From: WHSV01 sp050694055
GTDB taxonomy: Bacteria; Actinomycetota; CADDZG01; WHSQ01
Assembly: GCA_050694055.1 (NCBI GenBank)
Contig: JBOGWX010000086.1
Span: forward strand, 1 to 39,425
DNA: 39,425 bases
Direction: 5' to 3'
This document shows positions 16,563 through 24,793 of this stretch, one piece after another. Position numbers and translations under genes: made by a program. The notes beneath the pieces were generated by a model. The model ran no database searches. It saw nothing but the letters and a program-made list of their open reading frames with translations, and was not told where the DNA came from. How positions within the stretch are numbered: the stretch's first letter is position 1; each line of letters starts with the position of its first letter.

Positions 16563-17897
16563 GTGACCAGCAGGACGGTCAGAGTTGTGTCGGCGACGGG
16601 CGTTGCGCTCGTGCTGTTCGTCGCCGGCGCGCTCGGCCCACTGCGGTCGGATTCCTCGTCGGGAGCACAACCGAACAACTTTCCGGGGGCCGGCTCCTTG
16701 CTGGCCCCCACCGCCGCGGCCGGAGACTTAGACGACGCGATCGCGTCGTTGCAGCAGCGTCTGCGCAACGAGCCCGAAGACGCGCGCAGCTTGTCGACGC
16801 TCGGTCTCGCCTACCTCCAGAAGGCGCGCATCTCGACGGACCCGAGTTTCTACTCGAAGTCTGAGGCCGTACTAAGCCGGTCGCTGGAGATCGACCCCTC
16901 GGGCAACTTCGAGGCGATGATCGGACTCGGAGCACTCGACCTCGCCCGGCACGACTTCGCCGGCGCACTGAAATGGGGACGCCGGGCGCGCGACTTCAAC
17001 CCGCACAATGCTCAGGTCCGAGGGATCCTGGGGGATGCCTACCTCGAGCTGGGCCGCTACGACGAGGCCGGCGACGCGTTCCAGGACATGATCGACCTCC
17101 GTCCCGACCTCTCGTCCTATGCGCGGGTGAGCTACGCGCGCGAGCTGAGAGGCGACGTGCCCGGCGCGGTTACCGCGATGAAGCTGGCTCGAAGCGCGGC
17201 CGGTAACGCGACCGACGAGGCCTGGACCCACTACCAGCTCGGCGAGCTGTTCTTCAACTCGGGGCGTTACCGCAAGGCGCGGGCTGCCTACAACCACGGT
17301 GCGTGGTTGGACCCCGGGTCCGTCTTGCCCCGGGTCGGGCTCGCGCGCATAGCCGGGGCGAGGGGCGAGGTCGGCAGAGCGATCCGCCTCCTCGAGCGGG
17401 TCACGCGCCGCCAACCCTTCACGGAGTACGTCGTCCTGCTCGGCGATCTGCTCGGCGCGGCCGGACGGACTACCGAAGCGGAGGCACAGTACGAGCTTGC
17501 GGCTGCGATCGCCGAGCTGTACCGGTCCAACGGCGTGAACGTCGACCTCGAGCAGTCGTTGTTCGACGCAGACCACGGCCGTCCCGGCCGGGCGCTGCGC
17601 GTCGCGCGCGCGGAGTACGAACGACGTCGTAGCGTCCACGTTGCCGACGCGCTCGCCTGGGCCCTTTATGCGAACGGCGACTACGAGGCCGCGGCCCGAT
17701 ACTCGAACGAGGCGTTGCGACTCGGCACCAGGAGCGCGCTGTTTCGCTTCCATGCGGGGATGATCGCTATGAAGCTGGGGGCACGCGCCGAGGCGGTCGG
17801 ACACCTCTCGGCCGCGCTCGAGATCAACCCCCACTTCTCGTTCCTGCATGCTCCGGTCGCGACCAGGACGCTCGCCGAGCTGAAAGCCGCGCGATGA
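16563..17897 (+). CDS. Secreted or membrane-anchored TPR-repeat protein
   Basis: A protein of about 444 residues with an N-terminal hydrophobic segment (VVSATGVALVLFVAGALG) serving as signal peptide or anchor. It is followed by 9-10 tetratricopeptide-like helical hairpins (LSTLGLAYLQKA, GALDLARHDFAGALKWGRRA, ILGDAYLELGRYDEAGDAF, YQLGELFFNSGRYRKARAAY and similar). Such arrays are protein-protein scaffolds. Three consecutive GTG codons (16557, 16560, 16563) could start it; GAGGGA at 16551-16556 favours 16563. It starts 27 bp after the DUF4331 stop and overlaps the next gene by 4 bp (ATGA), so it is translationally coupled to the NicO exporter. Confidence 0.88.
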   Translation: MTSRTVRVVSATGVALVLFVAGALGPLRSDSSSGAQPNNFPGAGSLLAPTAAAGDLDDAIASLQQRLRNEPEDARSLSTLGLAYLQKARISTDPSFYSKSEAVLSRSLEIDPSGNFEAMIGLGALDLARHDFAGALKWGRRARDFNPHNAQVRGILGDAYLELGRYDEAGDAFQDMIDLRPDLSSYARVSYARELRGDVPGAVTAMKLARSAAGNATDEAWTHYQLGELFFNSGRYRKARAAYNHGAWLDPGSVLPRVGLARIAGARGEVGRAIRLLERVTRRQPFTEYVVLLGDLLGAAGRTTEAEAQYELAAAIAELYRSNGVNVDLEQSLFDADHGRPGRALRVARAEYERRRSVHVADALAWALYANGDYEAAARYSNEALRLGTRSALFRFHAGMIAMKLGARAEAVGHLSAALEINPHFSFLHAPVATRTLAELKAAR

Positions 17898-19378
17898 AGG
17901 CGACGGTCCGAGCTCTCGCCGTGGTGCTTCTCGCTCTCGGTTTGAGCTGGACCGTTCCCACGCCGGCGGCAGCACACCCACTCGGAAACTTCACCATCAA
18001 TCAGTTCAGCGGTATCGAGGTCGGTCGCGACGACGTGATCGTTCACTACGTCGTGGATATGGCGGAGATCCCGACGATTCAAGAGCTTGCGATCGCCCCG
18101 GGTGAAGCGGTCCCTCAGCCGGCCCTCGACGCCTACGCAGACGAGCTCATCCCCCGGCTGTTGTCCAACCTGACGCTCACCGCCGCCGGTGAGCCGGTGG
18201 AATTGGAGTTGCAACGCACGTCGACGGAGCTGTTGCCGGGCGAGGGCTCGCTCGACGTCTGGCGCATCGAGGCGGACTTTTACGGTGACCTCGGCTCGGA
18301 CGAGACCGAGCTCGCCTATACCGACGACAACTACTCGAACAGGCTCGGGTGGAAAGAGATCATCGTCTATCCCACCGAGGGCCAGGGTCTCGTGCGCTCG
18401 ACCGTTCCGTCCGAGAGCGCGTCCGACGAGCTGCGCGCCTACCCGCAGGATGAGCTGTCGAGCCCGTTGAACCAAATCGAGGCGCATGCCGAGGTCGCCC
18501 CCGGAGCACGCGGTGCGGTGCCGGAGGCGCGCGCGCCCACACCGGGATCGGATCTCTTCGGTGGTTCGTTCGCGTCGCTCATCGAGCGCGACCCGACGCC
18601 GGGGTTCTTCCTCGTCGCTCTGTTGCTCGCGATCGGCTTTGGTGCGGTGCATGCACTCGGTCCCGGACACGGCAAGACGGTCATGGCCGCGTATCTGGTG
18701 GGGGCCGAGGGACGCACGCGCGATGCCGTCGCCGTCGGCGTTGCGGTCTCCGCGATGCACACCGTGTCGGTCGTGGCATTGGGGTTGCTGACGCTGTGGG
18801 CGGCCAACCTTTTTCCGGCCGAGGCGGTCTATCCGTGGCTGTCGCTCGTGTCCGGGGTCGTCGTGCTGGGCCTCGGAGCGTGGCTGCTGAAGGTTCGACT
18901 CGAGACCCGCAAGGCGAAGCTGGCGCACGCGCACGCTCAGACGCACGATCATGCCCACGAGCGCGTGCTGGTGGGCGCGGGAGGACCGGAGACGAGTCAG
19001 CACCACGGCCACGATCACGGCTTCGGCTATCACACCCACGCTCCGAGCGAGCTCCCCGCAGGGGTTGCGGTCACCTCGTGGCGTGGACTTACCGCGATCG
19101 CCCTCTCCGGGGGCCTGCTGCCGTCGCCGAGTGCGCTCGTGGTGCTGCTCGGCTCGATCGCGCTGGGCCGCGTCGCCTTCGGCCTCACTTTGGTCGCGGC
19201 CTTCAGCGTCGGGCTCGCGGGAGCGCTGACGCTGCTGGGACTCGCCGTTCTGAAGGCGAGGACCTACATGGCGCGGCGTCTAGGCGAGCGCGTTAGCACC
19301 GCGCTCCCGATCTGCTCCGCCGCGCTCATCACGGTCCTGGGCACCTACCTCACGATACGAGCAGCCCTCGGCCTATGA
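17894..19378 (+). CDS. NicO-family nickel/cobalt-type exporter with His-rich loop
   Basis: A 494-residue membrane protein. Residues ~1-28 are a signal peptide ending AAAHP. Residues ~30-215 are a large extracytoplasmic beta-rich domain. The membrane domain begins near residue 237 with the family signature GFGAVHALGPGHGKTVMAAY. About six helices follow, with SGGLLPSPSALVVLLG as the second conserved motif. Between the two halves lies a cytoplasmic loop packed with histidines (HAHAQTHDHAHE, then HHGHDHGFGYHTH), consistent with metal binding. RcnA/NicO relatives export Ni or Co; the specific metal here is unknown. The ATGA overlap with the TPR gene and its position last in the DUF4331-TPR-NicO operon suggest a joint metal-linked function. 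Confidence 0.88.
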   Translation: MKATVRALAVVLLALGLSWTVPTPAAAHPLGNFTINQFSGIEVGRDDVIVHYVVDMAEIPTIQELAIAPGEAVPQPALDAYADELIPRLLSNLTLTAAGEPVELELQRTSTELLPGEGSLDVWRIEADFYGDLGSDETELAYTDDNYSNRLGWKEIIVYPTEGQGLVRSTVPSESASDELRAYPQDELSSPLNQIEAHAEVAPGARGAVPEARAPTPGSDLFGGSFASLIERDPTPGFFLVALLLAIGFGAVHALGPGHGKTVMAAYLVGAEGRTRDAVAVGVAVSAMHTVSVVALGLLTLWAANLFPAEAVYPWLSLVSGVVVLGLGAWLLKVRLETRKAKLAHAHAQTHDHAHERVLVGAGGPETSQHHGHDHGFGYHTHAPSELPAGVAVTSWRGLTAIALSGGLLPSPSALVVLLGSIALGRVAFGLTLVAAFSVGLAGALTLLGLAVLKARTYMARRLGERVSTALPICSAALITVLGTYLTIRAALGL

Positions 19379-19527
19379 GGACACTCGGGCGCGAGATGAT
19401 CGAGGTCTTTCCCGTGCTTCCGCTGCCGGGCAACACGACCCTCGGCGTGGGCTGCTCAGCTACAACGGCTCGAGAAGTGGGTGGCCGAGCTGCTCTTGTC
19501 ACACGCCGCTGATAGCCTATTTTTGTC

Positions 19528-19989
19528 ATGGAGGCTCAGGCATGGACCGCCATCGGGTTGCTGGCCGCCACCCTCTTGGGTGCGCTGGCCTACCTCGGTA
19601 ATCGGATCGACGGCCTCGGGGCGAGATTGGACGGTCGCATCGATGCACTCAGGTCGGAGTTCGGCTCTCAGGCCGCTCGAATCGACGGCCTCGGTGATCG
19701 AATCGACGGCCTCGATGATCGGATCGACGGCCTCGGTAATCGGATCGACGGCCTCGGTAATCGAATCGACGGCCTCGGTAATCGGATCGACGGCCTCGGT
19801 GCGAGATTGGACAGTCGCATCGATGCGCTCACGTCGGAGTTGAGTTCTCAGGTAGCTCGAATCGACGGCCTGTCGAGTCGACTGGATACCCTCAGTACCC
19901 GCGTCGAAGAACAGGGGGCGCAGCTTGCAGATCGGATCTACGGGCTCGGCGTCAAGCTCGACGACCACCTGAGGCGACACGCGAGCTGA
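19528..19989 (+). CDS. Membrane-anchored repetitive coiled-coil protein
   Basis: A 153-residue protein with an N-terminal hydrophobic helix (AIGLLAATLLGALAYLG), followed almost wholly by 7-residue repeats of the form RIDGLGN/D. Ile and Leu alternate at the a and d positions of a heptad, so a parallel coiled coil is expected despite the unusual Gly content. Repeats are exact at DNA level over 19681-19806 and an 86-bp block is duplicated around them. It ends with a less regular helix and HLRRHAS. The function is unknown. Such small anchored coiled coils may scaffold or tether. It stands 149 bp after the NicO gene and is convergent with the next gene. Copy number may vary between strains. Confidence 0.75.
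   Translation: MEAQAWTAIGLLAATLLGALAYLGNRIDGLGARLDGRIDALRSEFGSQAARIDGLGDRIDGLDDRIDGLGNRIDGLGNRIDGLGNRIDGLGARLDSRIDALTSELSSQVARIDGLSSRLDTLSTRVEEQGAQLADRIYGLGVKLDDHLRRHAS
19606..19871 (+). repeat. 21-bp tandem repeat (6 units) flanked by an 86-bp duplication
   Basis: Units of consensus ATCGACGGCCTCGGTAATCGR run head to tail at 19681-19701, 19702-19722, 19723-19743, 19744-19764, 19765-19785 and 19786-19806 (the last diverges at its end). A longer block at 19606-19691 reappears at 19786-19871, 180 bp away, with about ten differences. The repeat period is a multiple of three, so it adds or removes heptads without breaking the frame. Confidence 0.9.
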
Positions 19990-20007
19990 ACGGAATGACC
20001 CCTTCGA

Positions 20008-20718
20008 TTAGCCGATCGTGTCGCCCGGCTCGAGCTCGATGATCTCGAGCCCGTCGATGTCGCTCGTCTCCTTGCGGAACTGATCGGGCGTACCGGTCAG
20101 CACCGGGAAGGTCCCGAAGTGCATCGGGATGACGGTCTTGACGCCGAGCAGGCGCACGGCCTCCGCCGCCGAAGCCGGTCCCATGGTGTAGTGGTCGCCG
20201 ATCGGGAGCATGGCCCAGTCCGGCTTCAGCAGCCTGGCGATGAGAGCCATGTCGCCGAAGACGCTGGTGTCACCCGCGTGATAGAGGCGGAAGCCGTCTT
20301 CGAACTCGAGCACGTAGCCCGTGGGCTCGCCCCCGTAGGAACCGTCGGGCAGCGACGACGAGTGCTTGGCGTCGGTCATGTGCACCTTGACGCCGGCCAC
20401 CTCGTAGCTGCCGCCCTTGTTGAGGTCGACGGTGTTCTGAACCCCCTGGGTCTCGAGCCAGCCGGCGACCTCGACCGGCGCGACGACCTCGGGGTTGCCG
20501 GCCGCACCCGCGGTCTCGACGCAGTCGGCGATGTGGTCGGTGTGGCCGTGCGTGACGAGGATGGCGTCGAGCCGGCCTGTGTCCTTGAGCTCGTCCGGGC
20601 AGGCGGGGTTGTTGGTCGTGAACGGGTCGATCAGGATCCGTTTGCCCGCAGAGGTCTCGATCAGAAAGGTCGCGTGTCCGAGCCAGATGATCTTCATTTT
20701 TTCGGGAAGCTGAGCCAC
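20008..20718 (-). CDS. UPF0173-type metallo-beta-lactamase-fold hydrolase
   Basis: A 236-residue metal-dependent hydrolase. It begins MKIIWLGHATFLIET after seven residues. The zinc-binding motif is THGHTDH, with the later ligands His in DAKHSSS, Asp in YHAGDTSVFG and His in VIPMHFGTFP. The last of these together with PIGDHYTMGP is typical of UPF0173/YtkL-like hydrolases, whose substrate is unknown. The start is a GTG at 20718 with GAGGAGGGAG about 7 bases upstream; the ATG at 20697 is the alternative. It lies 73 bp downstream of the acyl-CoA dehydrogenase gene on the same strand's reading direction and may be co-transcribed with it. Confidence 0.9.
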   Translation of the reverse strand: MAQLPEKMKIIWLGHATFLIETSAGKRILIDPFTTNNPACPDELKDTGRLDAILVTHGHTDHIADCVETAGAAGNPEVVAPVEVAGWLETQGVQNTVDLNKGGSYEVAGVKVHMTDAKHSSSLPDGSYGGEPTGYVLEFEDGFRLYHAGDTSVFGDMALIARLLKPDWAMLPIGDHYTMGPASAAEAVRLLGVKTVIPMHFGTFPVLTGTPDQFRKETSDIDGLEIIELEPGDTIG

Positions 20719-20791
20719 GGTGCTTCTCCCTCCTCGTCTTGCGATGCCGGGTCCGTTCGGCGACCCTACCCAACCGGGCCGGGGTGACTCG

Positions 20792-21955
20792 TCACAGTCC
20801 CACGGTCTTGGCGATGATGTACTTCTGTATCTCGCTGGTGCCCTCGACGAGCGTGAAGATCCGCACCAGCCTGTAGATGCGCTCGAGCGGCAGCTCGCGC
20901 ATCCAGCCCATGCCCCCGTGCACCTGGATCATGCGGTCTACCACGCGGTTGACCATCTCGGCCGAGTAGAGCTTGACGATCGACGACTCCTGAATCACGG
21001 GTTCGCCGTGGTCGTAGCGCCACGCACACTCATAGGTCATGAGCTTGGCGGCCTTCAGCTCGACGACCGAGTCCACGATGTGGCCCTGCACGTACTGGTT
21101 CTTGCCGATCGGCCGGCCGAACGCCTTGCGCTCCCTGGCGTAATCGATGCCGAGCCCGAGGCAGTACTCGGCGATGCCGTTGCACATCGCGCCGATCGAC
21201 AGTCGACTGATGGCGAGGAACTGCATGGCCGAGTAGAAGCCCAGGCCGGCGTTCGCGGGACCGCCGAGGATCTGCTCCTCGCTCACGCGGCAGTGGTCGA
21301 ACACGAGCTCGAACTGGCCCTCGCCCTCGACCATGCCGATCTGGCTCCGACCGACCTCGAACCCCGGCGTGCCGGCCTCCACGATGAACGCGGTGATGCC
21401 TCCCTGGGCCTTCTTCGAGCGGTCGTTGGCCGCGAACACCAGCGCGAAGTCGGCATGCTTGCCGTTGGTGATGAAGTGCTTGGTGCCGTTGAGCACCCAC
21501 TCGTCGCCGTCCCGGGTTGCGCTCGTGGAGATGTTCTGGGCGTCCGAGCCCGCATCCGGCTCGGTCAGCGCGAAGCACATCGACTTCTCTGCGCTGATGA
21601 GGGGCGCCAGGTATCTCTTCTTCTGCTCGTCGGTGCCCGACAGGAGCACGCCGGTCGGGCCCTCCGGGCCGTAGGTGGCGAAGGCCGCCAGCCTGCATCC
21701 GGTGCGCGCCGCCGCCTCCCGCAACAGCACCATGCCGAGCTGGGGCAGCCCGCTGCCGCCCAGGTCCTCGGGGAAGTCGGCGGCGTAGAAACCGAGCTCG
21801 GCGGAGCGCCTCCTGACCCGGTCTCGCAGCTCGACCTCGACGTCGTCGCGCTCCGGATCGAGCTCCGCCGCCTCCAGGGGACGCAATTCACGCTCGACGA
21901 AGTCGCTCAGGTTGCGGGCCAGCTCGGCGTATTCCTGGGGGATTGCAAAGTCCAT
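20792..21955 (-). CDS. Acyl-CoA dehydrogenase
   Basis: A 387-residue FAD-dependent dehydrogenase that introduces an alpha,beta double bond into acyl-CoA and passes electrons to ETF. The N-terminal helical domain starts MDFAIPQEYAELARNLSDFV. The flavin-contact motif FALTEPDAGSDA and GTKHFITNG are in the middle beta domain. The C-terminal helices contain YARERKAFGRPIG, QVHGGMGWMRE and the catalytic Glu in LVEGTSEIQKY. All features of a working short- or medium-chain enzyme are present. Together with the downstream hydrolase it probably forms a two-gene unit. The region upstream (21956-22130) is shared with the divergent ECF sigma gene. Confidence 0.95.
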   Translation of the reverse strand: MDFAIPQEYAELARNLSDFVERELRPLEAAELDPERDDVEVELRDRVRRRSAELGFYAADFPEDLGGSGLPQLGMVLLREAAARTGCRLAAFATYGPEGPTGVLLSGTDEQKKRYLAPLISAEKSMCFALTEPDAGSDAQNISTSATRDGDEWVLNGTKHFITNGKHADFALVFAANDRSKKAQGGITAFIVEAGTPGFEVGRSQIGMVEGEGQFELVFDHCRVSEEQILGGPANAGLGFYSAMQFLAISRLSIGAMCNGIAEYCLGLGIDYARERKAFGRPIGKNQYVQGHIVDSVVELKAAKLMTYECAWRYDHGEPVIQESSIVKLYSAEMVNRVVDRMIQVHGGMGWMRELPLERIYRLVRIFTLVEGTSEIQKYIIAKTVGL

Positions 21956-22063
21956 GCCGACAAAGATAAATGAGAGTCACGCTTCTCGGACGCGCGGTCA
22001 TCAGGATCGATGGGGAGACACGGAGTGGGTGGTGGCGATCAGGGCCGGGATGGCCGGGAGGGG

Positions 22064-22100
22064 GCGAGGTTGACCAATTCTGCGAACGGGGCAACCTCGC
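22064..22100. promoter_or_regulatory. Inverted repeat upstream of the ECF sigma gene
   Basis: GCGAGGTTG (22064-22072) is matched by CAACCTCGC (22092-22100), a 9-bp perfect inverted repeat with a 19-nt spacer. It lies about 30-65 bp before the sigma-factor ATG. No T-run follows, so it is not a terminator of the usual kind. It could be an operator or a leader hairpin. Confidence 0.4.
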
Positions 22101-22130
22101 AGGCCGCCGGGCCGTCTGCTCGGCGTCGAT

Positions 22131-22694
22131 ATGAAGAGTGCTCTCGCGTACCGATCCGAGGCCGCGGTGGCCCGACGCCCTGACGTCGAACGTGACGAGC
22201 GCGTCGCCCGGCTCTTCGACGCGCACTATGCGCCGCTGTGCAGACTGGCCTACGTGATCCTCGGTGACGCGCAGATGGCCGAGGAGATGGTCATGGAGGC
22301 ACTCCTCAAGACCTTTACGGGCTTTCGCCGCATCCGTGACCTCGACCGAGCCGACGTCTACCTCCGCCGCGCGGTCGTCAATCTCTGCCGCAGCAAGATC
22401 CGTCGGCGGACCATCGAGATGCGGGTCAACGCGACCGTGCATCACCGAGACCGGCAGCGGGTGCCGGCTTGGGACCCGGAGCGCCACGAGACCGCGCGCG
22501 TCGTGTGGGAGGCGGTGCGCCTGCTTCCCGAGCGACAACGCGCCTGCGTGGTGATGTTCTACCTGGAGGATCTCCCCGAGGCCCAGATCGCCGACGTTCT
22601 CGACTGCTCGGTCGGAACGGTCAAATCCCAGCTCTCCAAGGCGCGCGGCAAGCTCGCGAAACGGCTCGGTAGCAGACTCGAGGTGACGGGTTGA
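22131..22694 (+). CDS. ECF RNA polymerase sigma factor
   Basis: A 187-residue extracytoplasmic-function sigma-70 factor. The sigma-2 domain spans residues ~27-95 (LFDAHYAPLCRLAYVILGD, AEEMVMEALLKTFTGFRRI). The sigma-4 domain spans ~125-180 (AVRLLPERQRACVVMFYLED, AQIADVLDCSVGTVKSQLSKA), with the helix-turn-helix in the last part. The layout resembles SigE-like actinobacterial ECFs. Its stop overlaps the TTG start of the next gene by 4 bp, so the beta-propeller membrane protein is translationally coupled and is the likely cognate regulator. No strong Shine-Dalgarno precedes the ATG at 22131. Confidence 0.92.
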   Translation: MKSALAYRSEAAVARRPDVERDERVARLFDAHYAPLCRLAYVILGDAQMAEEMVMEALLKTFTGFRRIRDLDRADVYLRRAVVNLCRSKIRRRTIEMRVNATVHHRDRQRVPAWDPERHETARVVWEAVRLLPERQRACVVMFYLEDLPEAQIADVLDCSVGTVKSQLSKARGKLAKRLGSRLEVTG

Positions 22695-24718
22695 GGGATC
22701 TCGACAAGCTGCTCAGGAACTCCCTCAGGGAGGCCGGCGACGCGTTCGCCCCGGCCCGCGAGGCCGAGGCCAGACGCGCGTTCCTGCACCGCGCGCGCCG
22801 CCGCCGCCTCTACGCCGGAGGCTCGCTCGCGCTCGCCGGCGCCGGTGTCGCGGCTGTGGTCTTCATACTCAGCGCGGGAGAGGTCAGGTCGCCGGCTCCG
22901 AAGGATGGCGAGACGGCAGCAGCTCCCTCGGGGCGCGTCGTGGCGCGCGTCGAGGTCGGCGATTCACCCCTCGGGGTTGCGATCGGCCGCGACTCGGTGT
23001 GGGTCGCCAACTCGGGTGACGGCACGTTGTCGCGCATCGACCCCGACACCAACGAGGTCGTCGACTCTGTGGACATCGGCGGGACTCCGGTCGAGGTCGC
23101 GGTCGCCGGCGGGTCGGTGTGGGTTGCGCTCGACGACGAGCCGCGCCTCGTCGCGGTCGATGCCGGGACGCTCGAAACCAGAGAGGTCGCGCTCAGCGGC
23201 GGCGGCACCAATCTCGACGTCGCTTCTGGGGGCGGGCACCTCTGGGTCGTCTCCCCCGACACGCCTCTCCAGAGAATCGACTCGGGCGACTTCACGGCGC
23301 TGGTGCAGACCACCAGTGTGAGCGAGCCCGTGGACATCGCCGTCGGCGGGGGGAAGGTCTGGGTTCTCGGAGCCGAGGGGGCCATCGACCAGATCGACAT
23401 GACGTCGGGACTCGGCCCCGAGGCGACCTTCACGCTCGACTCTCCCGTCAGCCCGAGCGCGAGCGATCTGGCCTCCGACGGGGTGAGCCTCTGGATCTCG
23501 GATGGGGACACCCGCACGATCGTGCGCCTGGACGTGCAGACCTCGGTCGTGACCGCCGAGGTGCCCTTCAGGGGTCGCTTCGCCGACCTCGCCGCCGGCC
23601 CCGGTGAGCTATGGGCGCTGGTGGGAAACGACACCCCGCGAGGGTCGCTGCTGCGGATCGACACCGGCACCGGACTCGCCGACCCGGAGCCGATCACGAT
23701 CGGTGGTCACCCCGCGGACCTCGCCGCAGGGGACGGGACGCTGTGGGCGGTGAGCAGGTCCTCTGATCGGTTGACCCGCGCCGACGTCGGAGCGCGCCCC
23801 TCGGCACCGGCCGCCGTGGCCGGCGAGGCGCTGCCCGACGACGAGGTTCTCTACGTCTTCGCCCACGCGGGCGACCTGGCGCTCGTGGGGGGCGACGGAG
23901 GGGTCGAGGCGGTGACGAGCTCGTCCGAGGACGAGGTCAATCCGTCCTTCATCGCCGACGACACCATCGTCTTAGAGCGCACCGATGCGGTCACCGGCCT
24001 CACCCACTTGGTCACGCTGGATCTCGAGACGGGGGCCGAGGAGACGACTCCGGTGAGCGGAACTGAGGTCGCGGTCGGTCCCGAGGGCAGGGTTGCCTGG
24101 GTGCTGTCCACGGACGACCCCTCGGAGCAGACCCAGATCCGGATCGGTTCCCTCGATGGGTCCGGGGACGACTTCTTCGTCGCGAATCCCAGGTTCGAGC
24201 CGTTGCCGGCCCGCAATCTCGAGTGGGATCCCTCGGGGAACCGGCTCTACTACGAGGCTGGCTCCGACGCGAACCTCGGTCTCTACGAGGCCGACGCGGC
24301 CGACCCGTCGCCCCGAGCGATCGATCCGCCGGAGGAGGGGGCCAGTTATCTCGGTCCCTCGATCACCCAGGAGGGTGAGGCGATCGTTCTGAAGCGCTGC
24401 TGCCACGGTGCGGGCGGCTATCAGACCGTCGAGCTCGGACGTATAACCCTCGAACGGGGGGCGCGCGCGTATTCGAAGATCGCGGGACTCGACGACGCCG
24501 GCTTCGACCCCAACGCGCACTTCGTGACCGTTGAGTTCGCGGGAGGGCTCGACGTCGAGACCACCGCACAAGGGCGCGTGTGGACGGACAGCTCCGTGCG
24601 CGCGTGGATCGTGTCGGACGGCAGCGGCGCGTGGCTGGTCGACGAAGAGTCGGAGATCGACCGCCTCGACTCGAGCGACGTGACGGGCGTTGCCGTGAAT
24701 CCCGATCTGCTCGACTAA
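22691..24718 (+). CDS. Membrane-anchored beta-propeller protein, probable ECF anti-sigma/sensor
   Basis: A 675-residue protein. Residues 1-39 are a short cytoplasmic region (RDLDKLLRNSLREAGDAFAP, Arg-rich end). Residues ~40-63 form one membrane helix (YAGGSLALAGAGVAAVVFIL). The rest is extracytoplasmic: four to six YVTN/NHL-like blades (VAIGRDSVWVANSGDGTLSR, VAVAGGSVWVALDDEP and others) followed by WD40/TolB-like strands. The TTG start overlaps the sigma stop (TTGA), which argues for coupled synthesis with the sigma factor. The usual zinc anti-sigma motif (HxxxCxxC) is absent from the cytoplasmic part, so sigma binding would have to use the short N-terminal helices. A sensing role for the propeller is inferred from topology and operon position only. 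Confidence 0.82.
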   Translation: MRDLDKLLRNSLREAGDAFAPAREAEARRAFLHRARRRRLYAGGSLALAGAGVAAVVFILSAGEVRSPAPKDGETAAAPSGRVVARVEVGDSPLGVAIGRDSVWVANSGDGTLSRIDPDTNEVVDSVDIGGTPVEVAVAGGSVWVALDDEPRLVAVDAGTLETREVALSGGGTNLDVASGGGHLWVVSPDTPLQRIDSGDFTALVQTTSVSEPVDIAVGGGKVWVLGAEGAIDQIDMTSGLGPEATFTLDSPVSPSASDLASDGVSLWISDGDTRTIVRLDVQTSVVTAEVPFRGRFADLAAGPGELWALVGNDTPRGSLLRIDTGTGLADPEPITIGGHPADLAAGDGTLWAVSRSSDRLTRADVGARPSAPAAVAGEALPDDEVLYVFAHAGDLALVGGDGGVEAVTSSSEDEVNPSFIADDTIVLERTDAVTGLTHLVTLDLETGAEETTPVSGTEVAVGPEGRVAWVLSTDDPSEQTQIRIGSLDGSGDDFFVANPRFEPLPARNLEWDPSGNRLYYEAGSDANLGLYEADAADPSPRAIDPPEEGASYLGPSITQEGEAIVLKRCCHGAGGYQTVELGRITLERGARAYSKIAGLDDAGFDPNAHFVTVEFAGGLDVETTAQGRVWTDSSVRAWIVSDGSGAWLVDEESEIDRLDSSDVTGVAVNPDLLD

Positions 24719-24730
24719 CCACCCGTAGTT

Positions 24731-24767
24731 TCGACCTGTGGCGACGCTGAGCGTCGGTATCGGTCGA
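24731..24767. terminator. Hairpin between convergent genes, possible bidirectional terminator
   Basis: Nested stems TCGACC/GGTCGA (24731-24736 with 24762-24767) and CGACGC/GCGTCG (24742-24747 with 24751-24756) form one 37-nt hairpin with a TGA loop. It sits between the stops of two convergent genes at 24718 and 24794. No U-tract follows on either strand, so termination is a guess from position and stability. Confidence 0.5.
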
Positions 24768-24793
24768 GGAGACTGCTTTCCTGCCCGGTCCCG

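Noticed and set aside
19396..19512. 38-codon frame (MIEVFPVLPLPG...) between the NicO gene and the coiled-coil gene
   Set aside because: It has no ribosome site or clear homology. The start faintly recalls CofE N-termini, but this is too weak to call a gene or remnant.
19681..19806. CRISPR-like array
   Set aside because: The 21-bp units are contiguous without spacers, lie inside an open frame and encode heptads; this is a coding tandem repeat.
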